A stretch of 8,428 bases of DNA from Planctomycetia bacterium (lineage in GTDB: Bacteria > Planctomycetota > Planctomycetia > Gemmatales > Gemmataceae): positions 1 to 8,428 of the forward strand of contig JANXSH010000467.1 of NCBI GenBank assembly GCA_025356615.1, read 5' to 3'. Shown here in pieces: positions 1 to 6,627 of this stretch. A program made the position numbers and the translations under genes. How positions within the stretch are numbered: the first letter of the stretch is position 1; every line of letters starts with the position of its first letter. The notes beneath the pieces were generated by a model. That model did no database searches. It had not been told where the DNA came from and worked only from the letters and a program-made list of their open reading frames with translations.

Positions 1-224
1 GCCTCGCTCCGCTCGACACCATGCGCACAACTTAAGCGATCAGAGGAGGCATTTCTCCCCTCTCCCCCTGTACTCAGGGGGAGAGGGGTCGGGGGTGAGG
101 GGGAGAATCCTAGCCTAAAAGAACCCCTCACCCCTAACCCCTCTCCCCTGAGTACAGGGGCGAGGGGACCGGAAGAGTCCCCATTCGCCTTAAGTTTTGC
201 GCATGGGGTCGAGCGGAGCGAGGC
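1..224. repeat. MITE-like composite inverted repeat with nested hairpins
   Basis: The whole stretch folds back on itself. Positions 1-36 match the reverse complement of 189-224 at 34 of 36 bases. Between these ends lie two inverted copies of a C-rich/G-rich module, each a hairpin of its own. In the left copy, 57-70 pairs perfectly with 75-88 around the 4-nt loop TACT. In the right copy, 138-150 pairs with 155-167 with one mismatch around AGTA. The centre (about 105-122) is AT-richer. No reading frame of note lies inside. Terminal inverted repeats, small size and lack of coding capacity fit a MITE or a large REP/BIME-type unit. The left flank lies outside the window, so a target-site duplication cannot be assessed and the element may extend further left. 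Confidence 0.8.
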
Positions 225-285
225 CCACCCTACGCGCTCCTGGAACATTTGCCACACCCGAGTACGGTGCGCGAAAATCATTCGT

Positions 286-314
286 TTGACGTTGACCCTC
301 TCTCGGCCGATAAT
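286..314 (+). promoter_or_regulatory. Candidate sigma70 promoter of the aldehyde dehydrogenase gene
   Basis: TTGACG at 286-291 and GATAAT at 309-314 are separated by exactly 17 bp. Both hexamers differ from the consensus at one position. Transcription would begin near 320, leaving a leader of about 40 nt before the ATG at 360. This makes an upstream ATG/TTG-type start near 249 unlikely, because it would precede the transcript. Confidence 0.6.
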
Positions 315-359
315 GACCTCTCGAGATCCTTTCTCTCCCACGACTCAGGAGCAACTCTC

Positions 360-1847
360 ATGGCGACGGCCTCCCCCGCGAAACCCCGCGCGATCAAAGC
401 GCCCAAGGTCAAGGATCAGCCCCTGTTCATCGGCGGCAAGTGGCGCGACAGCGTCTCCGGGAAGACGTTCGCGACGATCAACCCCGCAACGGGCGAAACC
501 ATCTGCCAAGTCGCGGAAGGCGATAAGGCGGATGTCGATCTCGCCGTCGCCGCCGCCCGCAAGGCGTTCGACGACGGCCCCTGGTCGCGGATGGCCGCCG
601 CCGAACGCGGCCGACTGCTCTACAAGCTCGCCGACCTTGTCGAGGCCCACCGCGAGGAACTCGCCGCCCTGGAATCGCTCGATAACGGCAAGCCGTACCG
701 CGACGCCCTGAACGCCGACCTCGCCCTCACCGTCAAGTGCTACCGCTACTACGCCGGGTGGGCCGACAAGGTGCAGGGCAAGACGATCCCCATCGAGGGC
801 AACTTCTTCTGCTACACGCGCCACGAGCCGATCGGCGTGGTCGCCCAGATCATCCCGTGGAACTTCCCGCTGCTGATGCAGGCGTGGAAGTGGGGGCCGG
901 CCCTGGCCTGTGGCAACACGGTCGTGATGAAGCCCGCCGAGCAGACGCCGCTGACCGCCCTGCGCGTCGCGGCCCTCGCGCAGGAGGCCGGCTTCCCCGA
1001 CGGCGTCATCAACGTCATCCCCGGCTTCGGCCCGACCGCCGGGGCCGCCCTGACGAGTCACATGGACGTGGACAAGGTCGCCTTCACGGGCGAAGGGTCC
1101 ACCGGCCAACTCGTCATGGAGGCGGCCGCCCGCAGCAACCTCAAGCGCGTGAGCCTGGAGCTGGGCGGCAAGAGTCCGAACATCGTCTTCGCCGACGCCG
1201 ACCTCGACGCCGCCGTCGAGGGGGCGTATTTCGGCCTGTTCTTCAACCAGGGCCAGTGCTGCTGTGCCGGCTCGCGCCTCTTCGTCGAGTCGAAGGTCCA
1301 CGACGAGTTCGTCGAGCGCCTGATGCTGAAGGCCAAGTCGGCCAAGGTCGGCGACCCGTTCGACCCCGAGACGACGCAGGGGCCGCAGGTGTCGCAGGAA
1401 CAGTTCGACCGCATCATGGGCTACATCGATGCGGGCCAGAAGGGCGGCGCGCACATGATTACCGGCGGCAACCGCGTCGGGACGAAGGGCTACTTCATCG
1501 AGCCGACCGTCTTCACGAACGTCCAGGACGAGATGAGGATCGCGAAGGAGGAAATCTTCGGCCCGGTGATGAACATCCTGAAGTTCGACGACGTCGAGGA
1601 GGTCGTGAAGCGCGGCAACAAGACGTTCTACGGCCTCGCCGCCGCCGTCTGGACGCGCGACGTGAAGAAGGCGTTCCGCCTCGCGAACGGCCTGCGAGCG
1701 GGCACCGTGTGGGTCAACTGCTACGATGTCTTCGACGCCGCAGCGCCGTTCGGCGGGTACAAGATGTCCGGCCAGGGCCGCGAACTCGGCGAGTACGCGC
1801 TGAGCCTGTACACCGAGGTGAAGACGGTGACGGTGAGTCTGGATTGA
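360..1847 (+). CDS. NAD-dependent aldehyde dehydrogenase (ALDH1/2-like)
   Basis: This 495-residue cytosolic-type enzyme should oxidise an aldehyde to its carboxylic acid using NAD+. The ATG at 360 is chosen because AGGAG lies 8 nt upstream (347-351), because a promoter sits at 286-314, and because the resulting length is that of the family; an in-frame extension back to 249 adds residues unlike the family. Visible landmarks are N168 in PWNFP (oxyanion hole), K191 in MKPAEQ (NAD binding), E267 in LELGGKSP (general base), the triplet C300-C302 in NQGQCCCAGSR with C301 as the expected nucleophile, and E398 in EEIFGPV. The C-terminus GGYKMSGQGRELGEY is typical of ALDH2 and retinal dehydrogenases. 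One oddity is that the usual FTGS NAD-contact loop reads FTGEGSTG (242-249). The substrate cannot be told from sequence. The gene appears monocistronic, facing a convergent glycosyltransferase gene. Confidence 0.95.
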   Translation: MATASPAKPRAIKAPKVKDQPLFIGGKWRDSVSGKTFATINPATGETICQVAEGDKADVDLAVAAARKAFDDGPWSRMAAAERGRLLYKLADLVEAHREELAALESLDNGKPYRDALNADLALTVKCYRYYAGWADKVQGKTIPIEGNFFCYTRHEPIGVVAQIIPWNFPLLMQAWKWGPALACGNTVVMKPAEQTPLTALRVAALAQEAGFPDGVINVIPGFGPTAGAALTSHMDVDKVAFTGEGSTGQLVMEAAARSNLKRVSLELGGKSPNIVFADADLDAAVEGAYFGLFFNQGQCCCAGSRLFVESKVHDEFVERLMLKAKSAKVGDPFDPETTQGPQVSQEQFDRIMGYIDAGQKGGAHMITGGNRVGTKGYFIEPTVFTNVQDEMRIAKEEIFGPVMNILKFDDVEEVVKRGNKTFYGLAAAVWTRDVKKAFRLANGLRAGTVWVNCYDVFDAAAPFGGYKMSGQGRELGEYALSLYTEVKTVTVSLD

Positions 1848-1860
1848 CGCGCGGCGCTCC

Positions 1861-1888
1861 AAGCCCATGCGTTGCAACGCATGGGCTT
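1861..1888. terminator. Perfect 28-bp palindrome between convergent genes
   Basis: Positions 1861-1874 are the exact reverse complement of 1875-1888, with no loop bases excluded. The palindrome starts 13 bp after the aldehyde dehydrogenase stop. Its last base is shared with the stop codon of the glycosyltransferase gene arriving on the minus strand. It could serve as a bidirectional transcription stop, although no T-tract follows on either strand. It could equally be a REP-type repeat lodged in the spacer. Confidence 0.6.
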
Positions 1889-2862
1889 CACGCCCCCCAG
1901 AACGCCCCTAGCCCTCGTCGCACGAAGTGCGCCATCCCCGCGAGTTCCTGCCGCGAGCGCTCCGCCTGCTTCGCGCGCCCGCGCAGCCGTGCCCAGGCGT
2001 AACGGCATACCAGGAGCATTCCCGCCAGCGGCAGGTCGAGCGTGAGCGCCACCTTGTAGAAGGCCCGCGCGACCGGGGACGCCCCGGCCTCGCGCAGCGA
2101 TTTCGTGACGCCGACGAGCGTGTTCGTGTAGGCGTACCCGGTGTGCTGCCGACTCGAGACCCGGCCCAGGTGCGTGATCACGACCTCCGGGTGATAGATG
2201 ATCGGATAAAGTCTGCCCACCCGCGCGCAGAGGTCGAGATCCTCGCCGCCGAACGTGTACGCTTCGCTCCACCTTCCGACCGTCCGATAGACCCGGCGCG
2301 TCATGAGCAGGGCCGCGCCCATCAGCACCTCGGCGGGGGTCGTCGTCGTCGGGATGCACCGGCCCCGGTAGAGGCGATACGCCTGGCGGAACAGGCCCGT
2401 CCAGCGGAAGAGCGTGAGCCGGTGGAGCAGCGCCGGGACGGTCGGCAGGCGACGGACGGACGCCTGGGTGCGGCCCCGCGCGTCGCGCAACTTCGGGCCG
2501 AGCAGGCCGATCTCGGGGTGGGCGCGGTGGTAGCGGACCAGCTCGCGCAGGGTCCCGCGCGGGACGCGGGTGTCGTTGTTGAGGAAGAACAGGTAGCGAC
2601 CGCGCGACGCATCCGCACCCTGGTTGCAGCCTCGGGCGAAGCCGACGTTCGTCGGGTTGCGGAGGAGGCGGACGTGTGGGAAGTCGCGCCCGACCATGTC
2701 GGCGGCCCCGTCGCTCGAGGCGTTGTCCACGACGACGACCTCGACACGGACGCGCTGACGCCGGGCGGTCAGCGAGCGCAGGCAGTCGGCGAGTTGTTCG
2801 CGGCAGTTCCAGTTCACGATGCACACCGAAACGAGCGCGCGTCGCGTCTTCGTTACGCTCAA
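1888..2862 (-). CDS. Family 2 glycosyltransferase (rhamnosyltransferase/WbbL-like)
   Basis: A 324-residue GT-A fold glycosyltransferase that should transfer a sugar from a nucleotide-sugar to a glycan or lipid acceptor at the cytoplasmic face. The start is taken as TTG at 2860-2862. AGGAGG sits 7 nt upstream, and the TTG overlaps the upstream methyltransferase stop as TTGA, so translation is probably coupled. The frame stays open further upstream, but that part is methyltransferase coding sequence in another frame. Motifs in order are SVCIVNWN (12-19), VVVVDNASSDG (42-52), NVGFARGCNQG (72-82), FLNNDT (93-98, the metal/nucleotide-binding DXD equivalent) and FGGEDLDLC (204-212, catalytic ED region). 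A hydrophobic stretch near residues 275-295 may lie on the membrane. The acceptor and sugar are unknown; rhamnosyl transfer is suggested only by family resemblance. Confidence 0.88.
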   Translation of the reverse strand: MSVTKTRRALVSVCIVNWNCREQLADCLRSLTARRQRVRVEVVVVDNASSDGAADMVGRDFPHVRLLRNPTNVGFARGCNQGADASRGRYLFFLNNDTRVPRGTLRELVRYHRAHPEIGLLGPKLRDARGRTQASVRRLPTVPALLHRLTLFRWTGLFRQAYRLYRGRCIPTTTTPAEVLMGAALLMTRRVYRTVGRWSEAYTFGGEDLDLCARVGRLYPIIYHPEVVITHLGRVSSRQHTGYAYTNTLVGVTKSLREAGASPVARAFYKVALTLDLPLAGMLLVCRYAWARLRGRAKQAERSRQELAGMAHFVRRGLGAFWGA

Positions 2863-3548
2863 GAGGTGACCTCCTGCGGCCCCTGGTAGGCGATTTCCCA
2901 CTCGTCGCGCTGGAGCCAGGGGGCGAACGGTCGGCTCCCACAGAGCCAGCGCCCCATCGTGTAGCGGAGTCGCCGCATCAAGGGGAGCGGCTCGCGGGCG
3001 TACAGTGCCATTAACTCTTCGTAGCGCGCGAGCTGCGCGGGGGTGATCGTGGGGCCGGCTTCGCGGAAGGCGAGCGCCCAGACGTTGGCGGGGCGCGTCT
3101 TGGGGCCGTGCGAGCCGATGATCCGGTTGGGGTAGTCGGCGAGGAGCAGGCGGAGGGCCTCCGGCGTGAAGCGCCAATAGTCACTGGGGTACGAATGGAT
3201 GTGGAAGTGGAACGGGCAGGCGACCAGTAGCGCCCCGTCCGGGCGAAGTACCCGGCGGACCTCGTCGAACCCGGTCCAGAAACGCTGGACGTGCTCGAAC
3301 GTCGACAGGGCGAGGACGCAACCGAGCGAGGCGTCGGCGAACGGCAAGCGCTCGATGTTGCCGACGACATCCACGCCCTTGCCACGACGCATGTCGAGGC
3401 CGAGGTAGGGCTTGCCGTTGCACATCGGCCGGATATCGGCGACCTCTTCCTGACCGGGCACCTGGAAGGAGCCGACCTCGAGGACCGGCCCTGGCAGGTC
3501 GAACGTCTCGAGGACGGCGCGCGCCATCCCGTTGAGGAAGCGATTCAT
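2859..3548 (-). CDS. Class I SAM-dependent methyltransferase (Methyltransf_11-like)
   Basis: This 229-residue protein has a Rossmann-type methyltransferase core. A diverged motif I, VLEVGSFQVPGQ (22-33), is followed by the acidic strand end at D52 (YLGLDM). Then come NIERLPFADASL (64-75), the hallmark ALSTFEHV (80-87) and VLRPDGALLVACPF (100-113), with a His-rich HFHIHSYPSDYWRF segment at 114-127 that is common in sugar- and glycan-associated members. It is the first gene of a minus-strand pair. Its last four bases form the TTGA overlap with the glycosyltransferase start, and its final codons contain that gene's ribosome binding site. This arrangement points to methylation of a glycan or a glycan precursor, which is inference. 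The ATG at 3546-3548 has only a weak GGAG-type site upstream; M8 is an alternative start. No clear promoter is seen in the 95-bp gap before it. Confidence 0.85.
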   Translation of the reverse strand: MNRFLNGMARAVLETFDLPGPVLEVGSFQVPGQEEVADIRPMCNGKPYLGLDMRRGKGVDVVGNIERLPFADASLGCVLALSTFEHVQRFWTGFDEVRRVLRPDGALLVACPFHFHIHSYPSDYWRFTPEALRLLLADYPNRIIGSHGPKTRPANVWALAFREAGPTITPAQLARYEELMALYAREPLPLMRRLRYTMGRWLCGSRPFAPWLQRDEWEIAYQGPQEVTS

Positions 3549-3643
3549 GGGAGCCTACTCCGCGCCATCCGTGTGCATGAGGACAGAAGATGGGTCATGG
3601 GTAACACAAGGCCATCGCCTGCGTCAAGGCGGGGTCGGAGGTG

Positions 3644-4048
3644 TCAGGGCAGGATCTCGACGGCGACATCTTGGAATCGGCCCAGTTGGGTGTCGTTCGT
3701 CAAGAAGAGGTCGCACCCCGCTTCGACGGCGGCGGCGAGGTGGAGGGAGTCGGCGAGCTTGAAGTTGAGTGTCGCCCGGATCAAGGTGGCCCGGTCGAAG
3801 ACCGCCTGGGTGATCGGAACGATTTGCACGTTCGGAAGGGCGAAGAAATCATCGTAGAGGGCGAGTGTCGCCGCATCGCCTACCCTGATGGGCTGGAGCC
3901 TACACTCCAGCCTCGAAAGGTGACTAACTGCGAATCGACCTCCGGCCGATTCGAGGTCGGATATCCGTTTGTTCGCGCGAGCCCTGAACGGCGGGTCACC
4001 GTCGATGTGATAGATGACGATAACGCTGTCGAGATAGATGAGCATCAT
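3644..4048 (-). CDS. PIN-domain ribonuclease toxin, VapC-like
   Basis: A 134-residue PIN-domain protein, expected to be a Mg2+-dependent RNase acting as the toxin of a type II toxin-antitoxin module. The four acidic residues of the PIN active site are recognisable: D7 in LIYLDS, E48 in LSRLECR, D100 in KLADSLHLAAA and D119 in LTNDTQL. The length is normal and the active site looks intact. The chosen start at 4046-4048 gives a 4-bp ATGA overlap with the antitoxin stop; the next codon is also ATG, and GAGGGGG just upstream could serve either. A longer open frame to 4081 adds residues before the first beta strand that do not fit the fold. The RNA target is unknown. A short 8-bp inverted repeat (3891-3898 with 3905-3912) falls inside the gene, in residues that are normal for the family. 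Confidence 0.88.
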   Translation of the reverse strand: MMLIYLDSVIVIYHIDGDPPFRARANKRISDLESAGGRFAVSHLSRLECRLQPIRVGDAATLALYDDFFALPNVQIVPITQAVFDRATLIRATLNFKLADSLHLAAAVEAGCDLFLTNDTQLGRFQDVAVEILP

Positions 4049-4344
4049 GACCCCCTCATGGATCTCATGGCACGATCCCACGCATCTTCGTCATCGTAGC
4101 CTTTGATCTCTCGGATTAGTGCGGTCATCTCTTCCTCGTTCAGGAATCGATGCCCTGAATCCTCGCGTTGCTTCCGCGCCCACTCCAGGTAACCAGCCAC
4201 GTCCGTCGGCGCGCCAGGCGGCAGCGCCGGCGCGGCGCGCAACACGACCGTCACCCGCCCGGCGGGGAGTCTCGGCTTCTCGTCGAGTTTCAGCGTCCCG
4301 TCGGCGTCGAGAGTGCCCTGGACTTCGACCTGCATCTCGCTCAT
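4045..4344 (-). CDS. Antitoxin partner of the VapC-like toxin
   Basis: This 99-residue acidic protein is called an antitoxin mainly from position: it immediately precedes and overlaps a PIN toxin by 4 bp. Residues 5-36 look like a small beta domain (QVEVQGTLDADGTLKL, then PRLPAGRVTVVLR), the pattern seen in AF2212/DUF104-like antitoxins. That family assignment is tentative. The C-terminal half (about 50-95) is highly charged and helical, with LNEEEMTALIREIKGYDDEDAW, a plausible toxin-wrapping segment. An AGGAGGG ribosome binding site lies 7 nt before the ATG. Such antitoxins often repress their own operon, but no DNA-binding motif is obvious here. A degenerate copy of this gene's leader and first codons occurs at about 7851-7911. 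Confidence 0.75.
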   Translation of the reverse strand: MSEMQVEVQGTLDADGTLKLDEKPRLPAGRVTVVLRAAPALPPGAPTDVAGYLEWARKQREDSGHRFLNEEEMTALIREIKGYDDEDAWDRAMRSMRGS

Positions 4345-4652
4345 GGTGGTGCCCTCCTGTCCTCATCCTACCAGGCGCTCGTCGCTTCGAGAATCCCTCC
4401 AGTCCATTGAGATAATGCTCAGAGAAGCACTTGTGTCCTCGAATGACTCCTGTCGGATTCCCCTACAACGTGTTGGAGAATCCGACACTCGATATCGATC
4501 CAAGTTGGACGCTTCGCAGGGTTGTCTGATCGAAGATCCGATCCTGATAGGAGTTGCGGAAAAAAATGATTGTAGGAACTGGTCGGCATGGCGATTGCTA
4601 TCATGCAAGATACATCTTCTCGCTAACTTTACACCCACGGAGGCTTCGTCAA
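4345..4652. other. Divergent intergenic spacer, no gene seen
   Basis: This spacer separates the minus-strand toxin-antitoxin operon from the plus-strand cytochrome operon and must hold both sets of start signals. It is clearly less GC-rich than the coding regions around it, particularly 4400-4640. The short open frames across it have no family resemblance. An inverted repeat at 4451-4487 is its main structure. A ribosome binding site for the cytochrome gene (GGAGG, 4639-4643) lies at the right end, and one for the antitoxin (4350-4356) at the left. I found no promoter hexamer pair with good spacing that I would defend on either strand. Confidence 0.6.
4451..4487. repeat. 10-bp inverted repeat in the divergent spacer
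   Basis: TGTCGGATTC at 4451-4460 is the exact reverse complement of 4478-4487, with a 17-nt loop. It sits about 107 bp upstream of the antitoxin start and about 165 bp before the cytochrome start. It could be an operator, a hairpin in a leader, or a terminator-like structure. No T-tract follows it. Confidence 0.5.
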
Positions 4653-6587
4653 ATGTTGCGCCGTACCATCGTGATGCTCGCTCTCGTGTTCGTCGTCGCC
4701 TGTAACTCCAAGCCGAAAATTGTGATCGGCACTGGTCCGACGGACGATACTTCCCCGGAATGGCAGAAGATCAAGAACGGCCTCGATGGGGAGGAGCAGG
4801 TCCGCTGGCATCACCTCGCCGAGGGGAGTGAAATCTTCCCGCTCGCCTGGCTGCTCGCCCTGGAAACCGACGCGGGCAAGCCGTTCCTGGACAACCCCGA
4901 GCGCTTCGGGCTGCTCCCCGAGAAGGTCTCGACGGAGAATCCTTACGGTCTGCCTGTCGGCATCACTGCAGACTACACCCGTGACCTTCGCTTCGCGGGG
5001 GCCAAGATGATCGGCGTCAATTGCGCCGGGTGCCACGTCAACGAGCTGCACTACCAGGGCAAGACGGTCGTGCGCATCGACGGCGCGCCCAACTTGTTCG
5101 ATCTGGAGATGTTCTTCGGCGAACTGGCGCTGGCTGCCAAGGCGACGTTTACCGACGCCGGCAGGGCGTGGCGGTTCGTGCGGCGGCTCTACGATATCTC
5201 CCATCCCGCTGAGGGCAACGCCCGAGTGGCACGCCTCGCCAGGCCGGCGGACGATGTCATCCATTCGTTCGAGACCCTCTCCGCGATGAAGGACAAAAGC
5301 CCCTTGGGCAAGCGATTGGCTCAGGAAATCGAGACCATCCACAAGCAGGAAGTCGCCCGGCCCGCTGCCGATCTCAACAAGGGTCTGACGGTCGAGCCGG
5401 TCGGCCCAGCCTTACAAACGTACTCGAAGAGCGTTCGGGGCAAAGGTGCGCGGACCGTCGAACTGACCAAGGATCTCCGAGCGGCCTCACGAAAACTCCG
5501 CGAGAAGACCATCGGGGAGGTGACGGCTCCGGATGTCGCGCCCATCGTAGCTGAAACCCCTAAATCCCTGCGTATTCTGGCTCTCGAGCCTGCCGCCCGC
5601 GCCCTGTCGGTGGGCGATGTGCTGACCCACTTCGCGGAGACGATTCGCCTGCTCAAGGCGCGGGTGGGCTTTCTGTTGGGATTGGTAAAATCAGGCGACC
5701 TGGAACACACCAGACCGGGGTTCGGCCGCGTCGATGCCTTTGGAAGCGCTCGGAATCGCTTCTTCCCCGCCTCGGCGCAGCCCACGAAGTCGCCGGTGTC
5801 GTACCCGCACCTGTGGGGGTTCGAGCAATTGGATTGGCTGCACTGGGACGCGAACACCACGTCGGTCACGGAACGCAACGCCGGCCAGGCCATTGGCCTG
5901 GGAGCTTTATTCGTCCCAGGCACGTTCGAATCGACGCTCCTGATGGACAATCAAAAGGAACTGGAAGAGCTGGCGCGCAAGATCACCGCTCCCAAGTGGC
6001 CCAAGGCGTTTGGGGCCATCGACGAAGACAAGGCCGCTCGGGGCAAGACCCTGTTCGAGGCACGCTGCGTGAAGTGCCACGCGACCCCAGCCCCCGGAAA
6101 GAAGGCTGTGGTCACTCTGGACGCCCTGGACAAGATCGATACCGACCGGATTCGCGCCGAGAGCTTCGGCGTCAAGGTGGGCGACGAAGAGTTCAACATT
6201 GCCCTATCCTGGGCGCTCAAGGCGCTGGTGCGCAAGGCAGGCGGCACGACGCCCGACGATCTGCTCTGGCGCGTGACCAGGAAGTATTCGGGCAGGCCAT
6301 TGGCCGGTATCTGGGCGACCGCCCCATACCTGCACAACAACTCGGTGCCGACGCTCTACGACCTTCTGTTGCCCGCCGACAAGAGGTCCAAGAAGCCGTT
6401 CTTCGTCGGCCACCGCGAATACGACCCGAAGAAACTCGGCTACGCCGCCGAGGCGGGTTCTCCCAGCTTCTCCTTCGACCCGACGCAGCCTGGCAACAGC
6501 AACACCGGGCACAGCACGAAGGAATACGGCACGGACATGGACGACGACCAGCGTATGGATCTGCTGGAGTATCTGAAGAAGTTGTGA
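4653..6587 (+). CDS. Di-haem c-type cytochrome lipoprotein, RoxA/cytochrome c peroxidase-like
   Basis: A 644-residue exported protein. The N-terminus is a lipoprotein signal (RR, a hydrophobic run, then lipobox VVAC with C17), so it is probably membrane-anchored and faces the periplasm or outside. Two covalent haem sites are visible: C124-AG-C127-H128 and C472-VK-C475-H476. The C-terminal part carries the signature of di-haem peroxidase and RoxA-type proteins, GIWATAPYLHNNSVPTLYDLLLP, with H561, followed by FFVGHREYDPKKLGY. GFGRVDAFGSARN precedes the second haem. The haems are about 348 residues apart, because an extra Lys/Arg/Glu-rich segment (roughly residues 205-350) intervenes. The ATG at 4653 has GGAGG 9 nt upstream and places the signal peptide at the very N-terminus; a frame open to 4554 would bury it. 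The reaction (peroxidase, or oxygenase on a polymer) cannot be decided. It is probably co-transcribed with the protease gene 40 bp downstream. Confidence 0.88.
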   Translation: MLRRTIVMLALVFVVACNSKPKIVIGTGPTDDTSPEWQKIKNGLDGEEQVRWHHLAEGSEIFPLAWLLALETDAGKPFLDNPERFGLLPEKVSTENPYGLPVGITADYTRDLRFAGAKMIGVNCAGCHVNELHYQGKTVVRIDGAPNLFDLEMFFGELALAAKATFTDAGRAWRFVRRLYDISHPAEGNARVARLARPADDVIHSFETLSAMKDKSPLGKRLAQEIETIHKQEVARPAADLNKGLTVEPVGPALQTYSKSVRGKGARTVELTKDLRAASRKLREKTIGEVTAPDVAPIVAETPKSLRILALEPAARALSVGDVLTHFAETIRLLKARVGFLLGLVKSGDLEHTRPGFGRVDAFGSARNRFFPASAQPTKSPVSYPHLWGFEQLDWLHWDANTTSVTERNAGQAIGLGALFVPGTFESTLLMDNQKELEELARKITAPKWPKAFGAIDEDKAARGKTLFEARCVKCHATPAPGKKAVVTLDALDKIDTDRIRAESFGVKVGDEEFNIALSWALKALVRKAGGTTPDDLLWRVTRKYSGRPLAGIWATAPYLHNNSVPTLYDLLLPADKRSKKPFFVGHREYDPKKLGYAAEAGSPSFSFDPTQPGNSNTGHSTKEYGTDMDDDQRMDLLEYLKKL

Positions 6588-6627
6588 CCTTCTTCACCAC
6601 AGTCTACTCTCACGATTGGAGGTTCCG

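Noticed and set aside
57..167. CRISPR-like spaced repeats in the C-rich region
   Set aside because: There are only two copies, in inverted rather than direct orientation, with no regular spacers and no cas genes.
249..359. N-terminal extension of the aldehyde dehydrogenase by 37 residues
   Set aside because: It would start upstream of the promoter at 286-314, lacks a ribosome binding site, and its residues do not resemble the family; ATG at 360 has AGGAG 8 nt upstream.
345..1877. 510-codon open frame opposite the aldehyde dehydrogenase
   Set aside because: It lies antisense to an unmistakable ALDH gene, and its translation is low-complexity Arg/Val/Ala/Asp-rich, the usual shadow of a high-GC gene.
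1927..2889. 320-codon plus-strand frame across the glycosyltransferase
   Set aside because: It is antisense to a gene with clear GT2 motifs, and its product has no recognisable domain.
2863..3177. Upstream extension of the glycosyltransferase frame
   Set aside because: It overlaps the methyltransferase in another frame, is Pro/Arg-rich without motifs, and a good ribosome binding site supports the TTG at 2862.
3891..3912. 8-bp inverted repeat inside the toxin gene, considered as a REP insertion
   Set aside because: The encoded residues (RLQPIRVGDA) are what VapC-like proteins normally have there, so it is probably coding sequence with chance symmetry.
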